Shown here piece by piece: positions 50,386 to 57,627 of a stretch of DNA of 64,000 nt. Origin of the DNA: CBDIDH01 sp965277595 (lineage in GTDB: Bacteria > Planctomycetota > Planctomycetia > Isosphaerales > Isosphaeraceae); the NCBI GenBank assembly GCA_965277595.1, contig CBDIDH010000001.1, positions 1,798,001 through 1,862,000 on the forward strand, in the 5' to 3' direction. The notes under the pieces were generated by a model. The model was not told the origin of the DNA. It was given only the letters and a program-made list of their open reading frames with translations, and did not search any database. The stretch's first letter is position 1. Each line of letters opens with the position of its first letter. A program made the translations under genes and the position numbers.

Positions 50386-50799
50386 CTAGCGAGGTCGGTG
50401 GACGGGGCTCAGGACCGGGCCCGATGAAATCCGTTCCGCCAAACCGAAGATCGCCTCGACCCAGGTCGCCACCAATATGCCGATGATCAGGGCTGAGGCA
50501 GCCAAGCCATCGGGAAGATCGCGGACGAAATGGTCGGGCTGCTCAGCGGCAGAGACTCCCAACAGTGCAGACACCGCCCCCAATACGGCCGCAAACCACC
50601 CGATGGCGAGTCGTGCCGTCGGGCCGATTCGAGTAGCGATCCGAGCCCCCGACCAACGGAAAGCGGAGGTACTGAGGAGAATTATCGCTACATAGAACCA
50701 CGCTCTTTTAAACGCATACAGCCAATTCATTGTGGTGATGAGGACAGCCACGATTGCGACCGCGATATGCATGGATCGCATTCGGAAGTGTAGCCTCAT
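50386..50799 (-). CDS. Integral membrane hypothetical protein, 137 aa
   Basis: Start at ATG 50799 with AGGG 7 bp upstream. Four hydrophobic segments are visible (MHIAVAIVAVLITTMNWLYA, FYVAIILLSTSAF, LAIGWFAAVLGAVSALLGV, ALIIGILVATWVEAIFGL). Base composition and codon choice look less biased than in the neighbouring core genes. The region just after its stop shares a 13-bp motif with the region after the next gene. Function unknown. Confidence 0.55.
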   Translation of the reverse strand: MRLHFRMRSMHIAVAIVAVLITTMNWLYAFKRAWFYVAIILLSTSAFRWSGARIATRIGPTARLAIGWFAAVLGAVSALLGVSAAEQPDHFVRDLPDGLAASALIIGILVATWVEAIFGLAERISSGPVLSPVHRPR

Positions 50800-50891
50800 G
50801 GCATGACCCTGTATGGGTTTGACTGTTAAGTTTGGTTTATACTTCACCGCTTACATCCCCGACAGCAGGTCGAGTCCTCTGCAGCGGAAGG

Positions 50892-51128
50892 TTAGGCGTC
50901 TGGTGCGGCCCACTGGACTCGCCAGCCGGACTCCCGCCAGTACGCATCAAGCGCGTCCTGCGACTCCACCCAGTCGTCGAATACGCCGTCCGTCCCGAGG
51001 CCTCCGGACCCCGGCCACCACTGGAGGATGAAGAACCCGCCGGTGTCGGCCGTGTCGTCTACGACCTGGACCTTCATGTCGGGATGCGTGCCGTTCAGGA
51101 CTTCACCGACGACTCCGACTTGAATCAC
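50892..51128 (-). CDS. Small acidic hypothetical protein, 78 aa (possible immunity-type protein)
   Basis: The GTG at 51128 has GGGGA 7 bp upstream and is preferred to a TTG at 51146. The product is acidic and Trp-rich (VQVVDDTADTGGFFILQWWP, FDDWVESQDALDAYWRESGW). That composition is common among small immunity or polymorphic-toxin accessory proteins, but no family can be named. Its stop lies in GCCTAAC. It is 121 bp downstream of the Imm21-type gene on the same strand. Confidence 0.5.
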   Translation of the reverse strand: MIQVGVVGEVLNGTHPDMKVQVVDDTADTGGFFILQWWPGSGGLGTDGVFDDWVESQDALDAYWRESGWRVQWAAPDA

Positions 51129-51193
51129 CTGAGGGTCCCCGTCCAACTGTAAGAAGTCTTTTCTAATCGATTTGTTTCACTTTGCACGGTCAA

Positions 51194-51243
51194 GCCGACG
51201 AAATCGTCGGCACCAACTATAATCGAGACGTGCCGACGAAATC
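51194..51243. promoter_or_regulatory. Operator-like cluster of GCCGAC half-sites around a TATAAT
   Basis: An 8-bp palindrome with a 2-bp centre (51194-51211), an inverted pair GTCGGCAC/GTGCCGAC (51206-51213, 51230-51237) and a 12-bp direct repeat GCCGACGAAATC (51194-51205, 51232-51243) overlap, with TATAAT (51218-51223) in the loop. It lies between two minus-strand genes. It could be an operator or an RNA hairpin after the Imm21-type gene. Confidence 0.4.
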
Positions 51244-51249
51244 CAGCGA

Positions 51250-51774
51250 TCAAGAAGCCATGCGAGTAAGCCGGTGCAGGATCAGCCAGGTCTCGTCGTT
51301 TGGCCGGTAGTCGGCGGTCTCGACCCGATAAGACCCAGCGGCGAGCGGCACGTCCAGGGCAGCCCGGCACTCTCCCGGACGCCTCTTGCCGGGCTCTTCG
51401 CCTCGCGGACAAGCGGCATCGAACATGATCGCCCCGTCTGTGCCGACCCGGAGGCGGTGCCCGATGGGTGACCAGATCGACTCCCCGACATCCCCGATGG
51501 CCCGCACGACCGCCTCTTCGCTCGGGGCGTAACCCCAACGGACCAGGATGCCCCCATCGCCCGAGGGGATGAAGGCCGTCCGCATGGGCTCGTCGCCGAG
51601 GACAAGTCCCCGGCCCAGTCCGACCTCAAGAACCCCGAGGTAGTCGTCCACGTCGCAAGCGCGATCGTAGTCGGTGACAGAGTCGCCGGGTAGGGCTTCG
51701 ATCCCTCGCCACGATCGGGCGAGTTCCAGCGGGATGACGACCAAGGGACCGCCGGCGCTCTCGACCCACTGCAT
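51250..51774 (-). CDS. Immunity protein 21 (Imm21) family protein
   Basis: A 174-residue protein from ATG 51774, which has AGAGGAG 5 bp upstream. The N-terminus MQWVESAGGPLVVIPLELAR, the central YDRACDVDDYLGVLEVGLGR and GLVLGDEP, and the C-terminal GSYRVETADY/LILHRL fit the Imm21 pattern as I know it. Imm21 proteins are predicted to neutralise toxins of polymorphic toxin systems. No toxin or secretion gene is present in the window, so here it is an orphan. A search against Imm21 would settle the call. Confidence 0.72.
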   Translation of the reverse strand: MQWVESAGGPLVVIPLELARSWRGIEALPGDSVTDYDRACDVDDYLGVLEVGLGRGLVLGDEPMRTAFIPSGDGGILVRWGYAPSEEAVVRAIGDVGESIWSPIGHRLRVGTDGAIMFDAACPRGEEPGKRRPGECRAALDVPLAAGSYRVETADYRPNDETWLILHRLTRMAS

Positions 51775-51865
51775 ACTGTCTCCTCTGGTCTCTACTCCAG
51801 GCTTCACACTTCCCTGTCGACGTAAGTCACGGAATGATGGCCCGGAAAACGCCGATCCGTCTGCC

Positions 51866-52237
51866 CTATCGAGGCGTTACGGTCCTACGGTTGTCAGAAT
51901 AGCCCCACTTTATCTGTTCCGCGGTCCGACCGCAACGGGCGGATGTTCCGTCCGGAAGTAACATTGATCCAAAGGTCACACCCACCCGAAGACAAGAATC
52001 CGATGGAACCGGACACGAGTCCGTCTCGAACGTCTCCCACCCGGAAACTTGGAACGTTAGAATGCGAAAAGACCGCGTCGCTCGGGAGATGACCGAGGCC
52101 CGACAGCCAATCCCTTGTAACGGGTCGCCGATGGCGATGAGGTTTGCTTCGACTTCCCCCGGTCTTCTGACCTTGAAACCTTCCGCATCTTGGGACAAGA
52201 CCATGCTCAAGTGTCTCCCACTGGCAGTCTCGACCAT
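51866..52237 (-). CDS. Possible hypothetical ORF, 123 aa
   Basis: A minus-strand frame beginning MVETASGRHLSMVLSQDAEG, upstream of the Imm21-type gene in the same orientation. The composition is protein-like for the first 60 residues, but there is no good ribosome-binding site, the codon use is flat and no family is recognised. It may be a decayed gene of the island. The remainder of the 51775-52351 gap shows nothing else I can support. Confidence 0.2.
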   Translation of the reverse strand: MVETASGRHLSMVLSQDAEGFKVRRPGEVEANLIAIGDPLQGIGCRASVISRATRSFRILTFQVSGWETFETDSCPVPSDSCLRVGVTFGSMLLPDGTSARCGRTAEQIKWGYSDNRRTVTPR

Positions 52238-52351
52238 CGGGATTTACAAAGGATTCCCGTGGGCGATTTCTGAATTCTGAAACGGGGTTCACCCGTCGCG
52301 GGTAACCACGATTGACCAACCCAGAGGTCGACGGCGGAAGGCACGGTGCCG

Positions 52352-52885
52352 ATGGACGACCGAGCGTTGGTCGAGGCGCTCCTGGCCCATGATCCGCACG
52401 CCCCACGCCTCCTGATCGAGCGGTACCAGACCGTGGTCTTCGCCCTCTGTTTCCGGATGATGAGCCATCGTCAGGATGCCGAGGACGTCGCCCAGGAAAC
52501 CTTTGTCCGCGCTCTTCGAGGGCTTTCCGGTTTCGATCCCGATCGACCGATCCGCCCCTGGTTGCTCGGGATCGCCGCGAACCGGTGTCGGACGGCTCTC
52601 GGCAAGCGCGGAAGACGGCCGATTTTGACCGAAACACCCGAGGAACAGGTTGACCACCGCCCCGGCCTCGCCGATCCCGACGACCTTGCCGGTGAGCTGA
52701 ATCGAGCCATTGAACGCCTCAGACCCGAGTATCGCATGGTCTTCAGTCTCTTTCACGAGCAAAACCTGGCCTACGAGGAGATCGCCGAGGCGGTCGGTCG
52801 CCCCGTGGGAACGGTCAAGACCTGGATCCATCGCGCCCGGGCCGAACTCGCCGACCACCTGAGCCGAAGGGGGATCATCTGTTGA
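52352..52885 (+). CDS. RNA polymerase ECF-type sigma factor
   Basis: A 177-residue extracytoplasmic-function sigma factor. Region 2 is LLIERYQTVVFALCFRMMSH plus RQDAEDVAQETFVRALRGL; region 4 is LRPEYRMVFSLFHEQNLAYE with the recognition helix AEAVGRPVGTVKTWIHRARA. ATG 52352 has GGAAGG 10 bp upstream; a GTG at 52346 is an alternative. The stop overlaps the TTG start of the anti-sigma-like gene (TGTTGA), the usual coupling of sigma and anti-sigma. Confidence 0.93.
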   Translation: MDDRALVEALLAHDPHAPRLLIERYQTVVFALCFRMMSHRQDAEDVAQETFVRALRGLSGFDPDRPIRPWLLGIAANRCRTALGKRGRRPILTETPEEQVDHRPGLADPDDLAGELNRAIERLRPEYRMVFSLFHEQNLAYEEIAEAVGRPVGTVKTWIHRARAELADHLSRRGIIC

Positions 52886-53601
52886 AAACCCAGGAAGGCG
52901 ACGAACCGGCCATGACCTGCCGCGACTTTGCAGATGCCTGGAACGCGCGGATCGACGTCCGAGGCGAGCTTTCAACGATGCGTGCTCGGGCCGTCGATCG
53001 TCACGCCAGGGAATGCCCGGCCTGTCGGGCTCTTGGCTTGCGGTATCTGGCACTGAGTCAGGCGCTGGACGCGATCCCCCCCTTGACGGGTCTGACCCTG
53101 CCCGACGATTTCGCCGATCGGGTGCTCGCGGCGGTTTTACGCGAGGAAACGCCGAGCCGCTGGAGGATCGCGCCTCGGGTGGGCCATCTTGCCGCGGCGG
53201 CGGCGGTTCTCGCGGCCTTGACGTTTGGCCTGACCTGGAAAAACCGGCAAGAGCCGGCTCGGCCGTCGGTCGAACAGGTCCGGGCGATCGATTCGAGGGA
53301 TCTTTCCGAGGCGCTCGCGGATGCCGGGACAGCGACCTGGGATCTCGCTCGGGAGGCATCGGGACCGGCCGCGCGGGTGGGTCGGCAGGTGCTCGGGTCG
53401 TCCGACCTGGTGAGGGCGACGCCCGCCGTCGCGCTACCGATCGGCCTGAGACCGACCGCCGAGGTCTGGCGAGGGGTCGAGGATCGTGTCAGCGCCGGGG
53501 TTCGACCGCTCGAAGGCTCAGCCCGGCATGCCTTTGGGTTTTTGCTCGGCGAGTCGTCCGATGAGGTTCAACCCCCCCTTCGCCCCGCCAAAGGGGCCTG
53601 A
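52882..53601 (+). CDS. Zinc-finger anti-sigma factor-like membrane protein
   Basis: 239 residues from a TTG with GGGGGA 7 bp upstream. The N-terminal zinc-binding anti-sigma-type motif is seen as HARECPACRALG (HX3CX2C) after a Cys in MTCRDFADAW. A transmembrane helix (VGHLAAAAAVLAALTFGL) places about 110 residues outside the cytoplasm. It overlaps the sigma gene and probably sequesters it at the membrane. The outer domain has no recognised fold and may be the sensor part. Confidence 0.82.
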   Translation: MKTQEGDEPAMTCRDFADAWNARIDVRGELSTMRARAVDRHARECPACRALGLRYLALSQALDAIPPLTGLTLPDDFADRVLAAVLREETPSRWRIAPRVGHLAAAAAVLAALTFGLTWKNRQEPARPSVEQVRAIDSRDLSEALADAGTATWDLAREASGPAARVGRQVLGSSDLVRATPAVALPIGLRPTAEVWRGVEDRVSAGVRPLEGSARHAFGFLLGESSDEVQPPLRPAKGA

Positions 53602-53629
53602 ACCGAACTGACCGAGGAACCGGATCGTC

Positions 53630-55390
53630 ATGGCGTTTCCCTGCCGATGGACCTGCTCGGTTGCCCTGCTGGCGTTCAGTCTCCTGGGTTCTCGACCCCT
53701 TCGCGCCGAGGCCCCGGCCGATCCCCTCTTGAAACTTGTTCCGGCCGATGCCGCCGTGACCCTCGCGGTGGAAGACCTGCGCGGGCATGCCCGAACCTTC
53801 TCGGGATCGCCGATCGCCCAGGGACTTCGCGCGCTGCCGAGCGTCCGCGACTGGCTCGCCTCGGATCGATCGCGGGGGCTTCGGTCGGCCCTGAAGAAGG
53901 CGGAGTCGGTCCTCGGTGTCAATCTGGCGACGATCCGCGACGACCTGCTGGGCGAGGCGGTTGTCCTCACGCTCTGGGTTCCCAAAGGTGGGCGGCCCGA
54001 CGAGGCGCGCGGCCTCTTACTGGCGCGGGTTCCAAACCGAGCCTTGCTCGATCGCCTTGTGAGCGGGCTGAATGCTTCCTTGCTCAAGTCGGGCGACCTT
54101 CAGCGCCTTTCGGAACGAAATCGGGGCGGAACGGCCTATCAGGTCCGCGACTTCCGCGCCCAGCATCGGCCACGCGACTATTACGCGGTGCTGAATGATC
54201 GGGTCTTCGCCTGGTCGAACTCGGAAGACCTGATTCAGGGGGCGATCGATCGCCAGTCGGGGAGTCAATCGGGCCTTGCCTCGCGTCCCGAATTCCGCCT
54301 CATCCGCGATCGACTTCCCGCGCACCCTGTCGCGAGCCTTTACACCGACCCCCGATTTCTCGAAGGCCTCGCCACGGCCTCCCCCTCGGCCAAATCGGCG
54401 AAGCCGGGCGACGACAAGGCCGCGGCCTTGCTGGCGCGTTACCTCGGGGCCGTTCGCTATGCGGGCGTGGCGCTGGAATGGCGTGACGGCCTGATCCTTC
54501 ATTCCGAGGAAGTCGTTGATCCCTCAACACTTCCGGTCGAAATGAAACGCTGGGCCGCGCGGACCGATCTTCCCTCGGCCGCCTTCCGCCGGGTTCCATC
54601 GACGGCCATCCTGATGGCCACGGCCCACATTGACCCCCCCGCGATCGTCGACCTTTTTACCGGTCTCGCCTCCGAGCACGACCGACCGAAGTTTGAGAAT
54701 ATCCGGATTGCCCTGCGCGGGCTCCTTCTCGGCCTCGACGTTCATTCCGACGTGATGACCCGACTTGGACCCGCGGCGCTCGTTTATGTCGAAGCCTCGG
54801 GGGGTGAGACCCCTTCCCGATGGTTCCCGATGGTCGGCTCGATCGAGGTCGAACGGGGTTCGAAGGCGGGACCGGCCCTCGATAACGCCCTGCGGACGAT
54901 TCTCGCCCTCCACGCGCTCGATGAGAAGCACGGCGGCGGGTCGCTCCGCGTCGAGTCGCGCCCAGCGCCCGGCGCGCCGATCACGACCCTGAATGCGTCG
55001 ACGCCGTTCGCCTACGCCGTCCGCGACGGTCGAATCGACGTCGGCTCGTCAGCCGATGCCGTCGCCCGAGCGTTGGCCGCGTCCAACGATCCGAAGGCGT
55101 CAGAGCGCGTCGATGGCCTCCGCTCGGCATTTTTTCCCGACACCCCGAGCTTTGCCGCGGCGGATCTTCGCGCGGTTCGCGCCTTCGCCGATCCTCGACG
55201 CGAGGCGCTGGCGAAGGCCCTGGCGGAACGTCAGCACCGTTCGGAAACCGACGCCGGGCGCGACCTCGATCAGGTTCTGTCGCTCATCAACCTGTTTGAC
55301 GCCGCCTTTTTCACGACGAAGGTCGCCCCCGATTTCACGAGCGTCCACCACAGCCTCGGTCTCGTCCGCTTGCCGGCTCATCGACCGTGA
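53630..55390 (+). CDS. Exported protein resembling DUF3352, partner of the sigma/anti-sigma pair
   Basis: A 586-residue protein with a signal peptide (WTCSVALLAFSLLGSRPLRA). The mature start PADPLLKLVPADAAVTLAVE and the repeated alpha/beta segments (DYYAVLNDRVFAWSNSEDLI, AVRDGRIDVGSSADAVARAL) resemble DUF3352-type proteins, which have two related halves. No enzyme motif is visible. It lies 28 bp after the anti-sigma gene, so it is probably part of the same regulon. GAGGA lies about 10-12 bp upstream of the ATG. The family call is tentative. Confidence 0.65.
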   Translation: MAFPCRWTCSVALLAFSLLGSRPLRAEAPADPLLKLVPADAAVTLAVEDLRGHARTFSGSPIAQGLRALPSVRDWLASDRSRGLRSALKKAESVLGVNLATIRDDLLGEAVVLTLWVPKGGRPDEARGLLLARVPNRALLDRLVSGLNASLLKSGDLQRLSERNRGGTAYQVRDFRAQHRPRDYYAVLNDRVFAWSNSEDLIQGAIDRQSGSQSGLASRPEFRLIRDRLPAHPVASLYTDPRFLEGLATASPSAKSAKPGDDKAAALLARYLGAVRYAGVALEWRDGLILHSEEVVDPSTLPVEMKRWAARTDLPSAAFRRVPSTAILMATAHIDPPAIVDLFTGLASEHDRPKFENIRIALRGLLLGLDVHSDVMTRLGPAALVYVEASGGETPSRWFPMVGSIEVERGSKAGPALDNALRTILALHALDEKHGGGSLRVESRPAPGAPITTLNASTPFAYAVRDGRIDVGSSADAVARALAASNDPKASERVDGLRSAFFPDTPSFAAADLRAVRAFADPRREALAKALAERQHRSETDAGRDLDQVLSLINLFDAAFFTTKVAPDFTSVHHSLGLVRLPAHRP

Positions 55391-55399
55391 GTTTCCGAG

Positions 55400-55447
55400 G
55401 CGCGGACCGATCTCGTGTCTTGAAAAGACGCGGAGATCGGCCCGCGC
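55400..55447. terminator. Strong hairpin between convergent genes
   Basis: A stem of about 22 bp (GCGCGG, CCGATCTC, GTCTT paired around a GAAA loop, with single mismatches) spans the gap between the DUF3352-like gene and the convergent chaperone gene. It is likely a bidirectional terminator. Confidence 0.75.
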
Positions 55448-55466
55448 GGGGAAGGTGATGGCTCGA

Positions 55467-57377
55467 TCAACCTTCGTAAGAGGTCTCGGCGTCCTTCTTG
55501 GATTCGTCGGCGGGCACCCAGCCGGGTTTAAGTCCCGCGTCGGCGCGAAGGTGGTTCATCCATTCGTCGTCGCGCTCGGCTCGGGCCGCGTTCAAGGACT
55601 CGGAGAGGTAGCGGTAATAATCGCCATTAAGCGCGTAGAGGGCGTCGAAACTGGCCGGTTCACGGCGGGCGAGCGCGAGGACGTAATAGACCGACTCGGG
55701 CTGATTGGGTGCGACGGCAACGTCTCCGGCGTGAAGTCCGAAATAGGCGTCGCGTAAGGTCTTACCGGCGGAAGGAAGCTGCGGCAGGTCGGTCGGTGTC
55801 GGCGGTCCCGACTGGAAATACTGGCCGGGGATCATTCGCCCCGCCTGAAGTTTGGTGACGGGATCGGTTGAAATGACTTCCTTGCCGTCAATCTTCGATC
55901 CGTCAATCTTACCGCCAGCCGCCTTGACCTTCGCCGCGAGCGCATCGGCCGCCTTGAGCGCGAGGGGCCGGGCCTGCTCGGTTTTCCAGGCGAGAGTTAC
56001 CGCCGGGCGAACCTCGTCGAGGCTGGGAACGCGCGGGGGTTGGTCTTGAAGCTTGCGAATGAGGTAGCGTCGGCCCGAGCCGTCGGTCATCTCGATCGGT
56101 TCGAAGAGGGTCGACTTCGAGTCAAACATTTCCTCGGCGAACTTCCGGCCGCCGCTGAACCGGGTGAGACCTTGCTCGGCGTCCTTGACCTGCTTGTAAC
56201 GCTCGGCCGCCTCGCGGGTGAGCAGGGGGGTGATCTCGTGCGAGAGCTTTTCCTTCTCGGCGAGAGTCTGGAGCGATTCGACCTTCGGCAGGGGTTCCTC
56301 GGCGGTCGATCCCGACTTCTTCGCCGCGGCGTTATCCTCGACGATCTGAAGATAACGGTCGGTGAAGGGGATCATCACGTCGTCCTTGATCTGACCGAAC
56401 TTGTTCTGGATCTCGGTGTTGGCTTTTTCCTCGGCGAGCGAGGTGGCCAGCGACGATCGAAGCTCGTCAAACGACTGGACTTGCGGCGGGGTCAGTTCGG
56501 GAGCGCCCTGGAAGATGTCGTCGGGAAAGGCCGACGGCTTCTTGAACTCATTCTTGCGATTTTCGTAGTAGGAACGAAGCTCGGCCTCGGTAAGCTGGGC
56601 GCGAAGAGAGCGAATGAGCGACTCGCCGTCGATCGAGAGAATCTCCGCCTCGATCTGGCGGGGGACCTTGAATCCAGGGGTCGGGCTGCTCGGGTCGGGA
56701 AGCGTGTCCTTGTATTTATCGTAGAAGGCGCGAAGGTCGGTGGTCGATGGGTCGGGAACCTTGTTGAGAAAGTCTTCGACCCGGAAGGCGACCGCGCGGG
56801 CCGAGACGCGTTCATTCTGGTTCTTGAAGTTTTCAAAGACGTCGAGCGGCGTGACGATGGGCGAGCCGAGCAAGAGCCGGACGTTTGCCAGGCGGACCTG
56901 GTTGGAGATCTGCGAGAGGAGTTGTTCGCCGCTGATCCGGTTGTTATACCGGCTCAGGATCATCTCGAAGAGTTCGCGAGTCATCGCGCCGCCGGCATGC
57001 TTCTTGAGCCATTCGCGGCCGACCTCTGGCCCTTTGGGCATCTTGAGGCGGTCGGCTTCGTGCTGAAGGATCAGGGCGTCAACGAGGGCCTTGGTGTTGG
57101 TCTCGCCGAAGAGGTTGGGAACGGGGCGGCCCGAGAGAAGGCCGGTCAGTTCGGCCATGAACCGATTGGCGTTGCTACGTTCGGCCTGCATCTCGTAGAG
57201 GTCGTTGCGGCGGATCGTCCGACCATAGAGGTCAACGACGTCGGGATTTTTGCCGCCGGTCGGGCCACTGTTGAGGTAACGTGGCAGGGTGTCAGCCAGG
57301 ACGAAACCGAGCATGGCGAAGATGGCGCAGACGGCCAGCAACTTGCGCTGGTGGCGTCGAAAAACGTCGAACGGCAT
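55467..57377 (-). CDS. PpiD/SurA-like periplasmic chaperone, N-terminally membrane-anchored
   Basis: A 636-residue protein from the ATG at 57377, which has GAGGA 5 bp upstream. One N-terminal transmembrane helix (LLAVCAIFAMLGFVLADTLP) is followed by a SurA-type N-terminal region (VVDLYGRTIRRNDLYEMQAE, ALVDALILQHEADRLKMPKG). Long helical segments then occupy the area where PpiD has its parvulin domain, but I see no clear parvulin PPIase signature. It is probably a folding helper for exported proteins; catalytic isomerase activity is doubtful. Confidence 0.72.
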   Translation of the reverse strand: MPFDVFRRHQRKLLAVCAIFAMLGFVLADTLPRYLNSGPTGGKNPDVVDLYGRTIRRNDLYEMQAERSNANRFMAELTGLLSGRPVPNLFGETNTKALVDALILQHEADRLKMPKGPEVGREWLKKHAGGAMTRELFEMILSRYNNRISGEQLLSQISNQVRLANVRLLLGSPIVTPLDVFENFKNQNERVSARAVAFRVEDFLNKVPDPSTTDLRAFYDKYKDTLPDPSSPTPGFKVPRQIEAEILSIDGESLIRSLRAQLTEAELRSYYENRKNEFKKPSAFPDDIFQGAPELTPPQVQSFDELRSSLATSLAEEKANTEIQNKFGQIKDDVMIPFTDRYLQIVEDNAAAKKSGSTAEEPLPKVESLQTLAEKEKLSHEITPLLTREAAERYKQVKDAEQGLTRFSGGRKFAEEMFDSKSTLFEPIEMTDGSGRRYLIRKLQDQPPRVPSLDEVRPAVTLAWKTEQARPLALKAADALAAKVKAAGGKIDGSKIDGKEVISTDPVTKLQAGRMIPGQYFQSGPPTPTDLPQLPSAGKTLRDAYFGLHAGDVAVAPNQPESVYYVLALARREPASFDALYALNGDYYRYLSESLNAARAERDDEWMNHLRADAGLKPGWVPADESKKDAETSYEG

Positions 57378-57627
57378 GGGAGTCCTCGAAGCTCGGATTC
57401 GCACAAGGGATCGGGGCCCGAGCCTGTCGGGACCCCTTGACACACCCGGATACGCTGCCTTATTGAAGGGCACGGGCTTGGAAGATACCGGCCCAAACCG
57501 TAGTGTAATCGGGTTCCCTGACCCGTACAACCGCAATCAATGGACTCTTCGGGATGGGATCGAGCGGACGCAAAATGCTTGCGACCGACACTTAAACCGT
57601 CCCGAAGGAAGGGGATAGGAAGACACC

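Noticed and set aside
51894..52637. Minus-strand open frame (about 247 codons) overlapping the sigma factor gene
   Set aside because: It runs antisense into the well-supported sigma factor and its product is Arg/Ser/Gly-rich without motifs.
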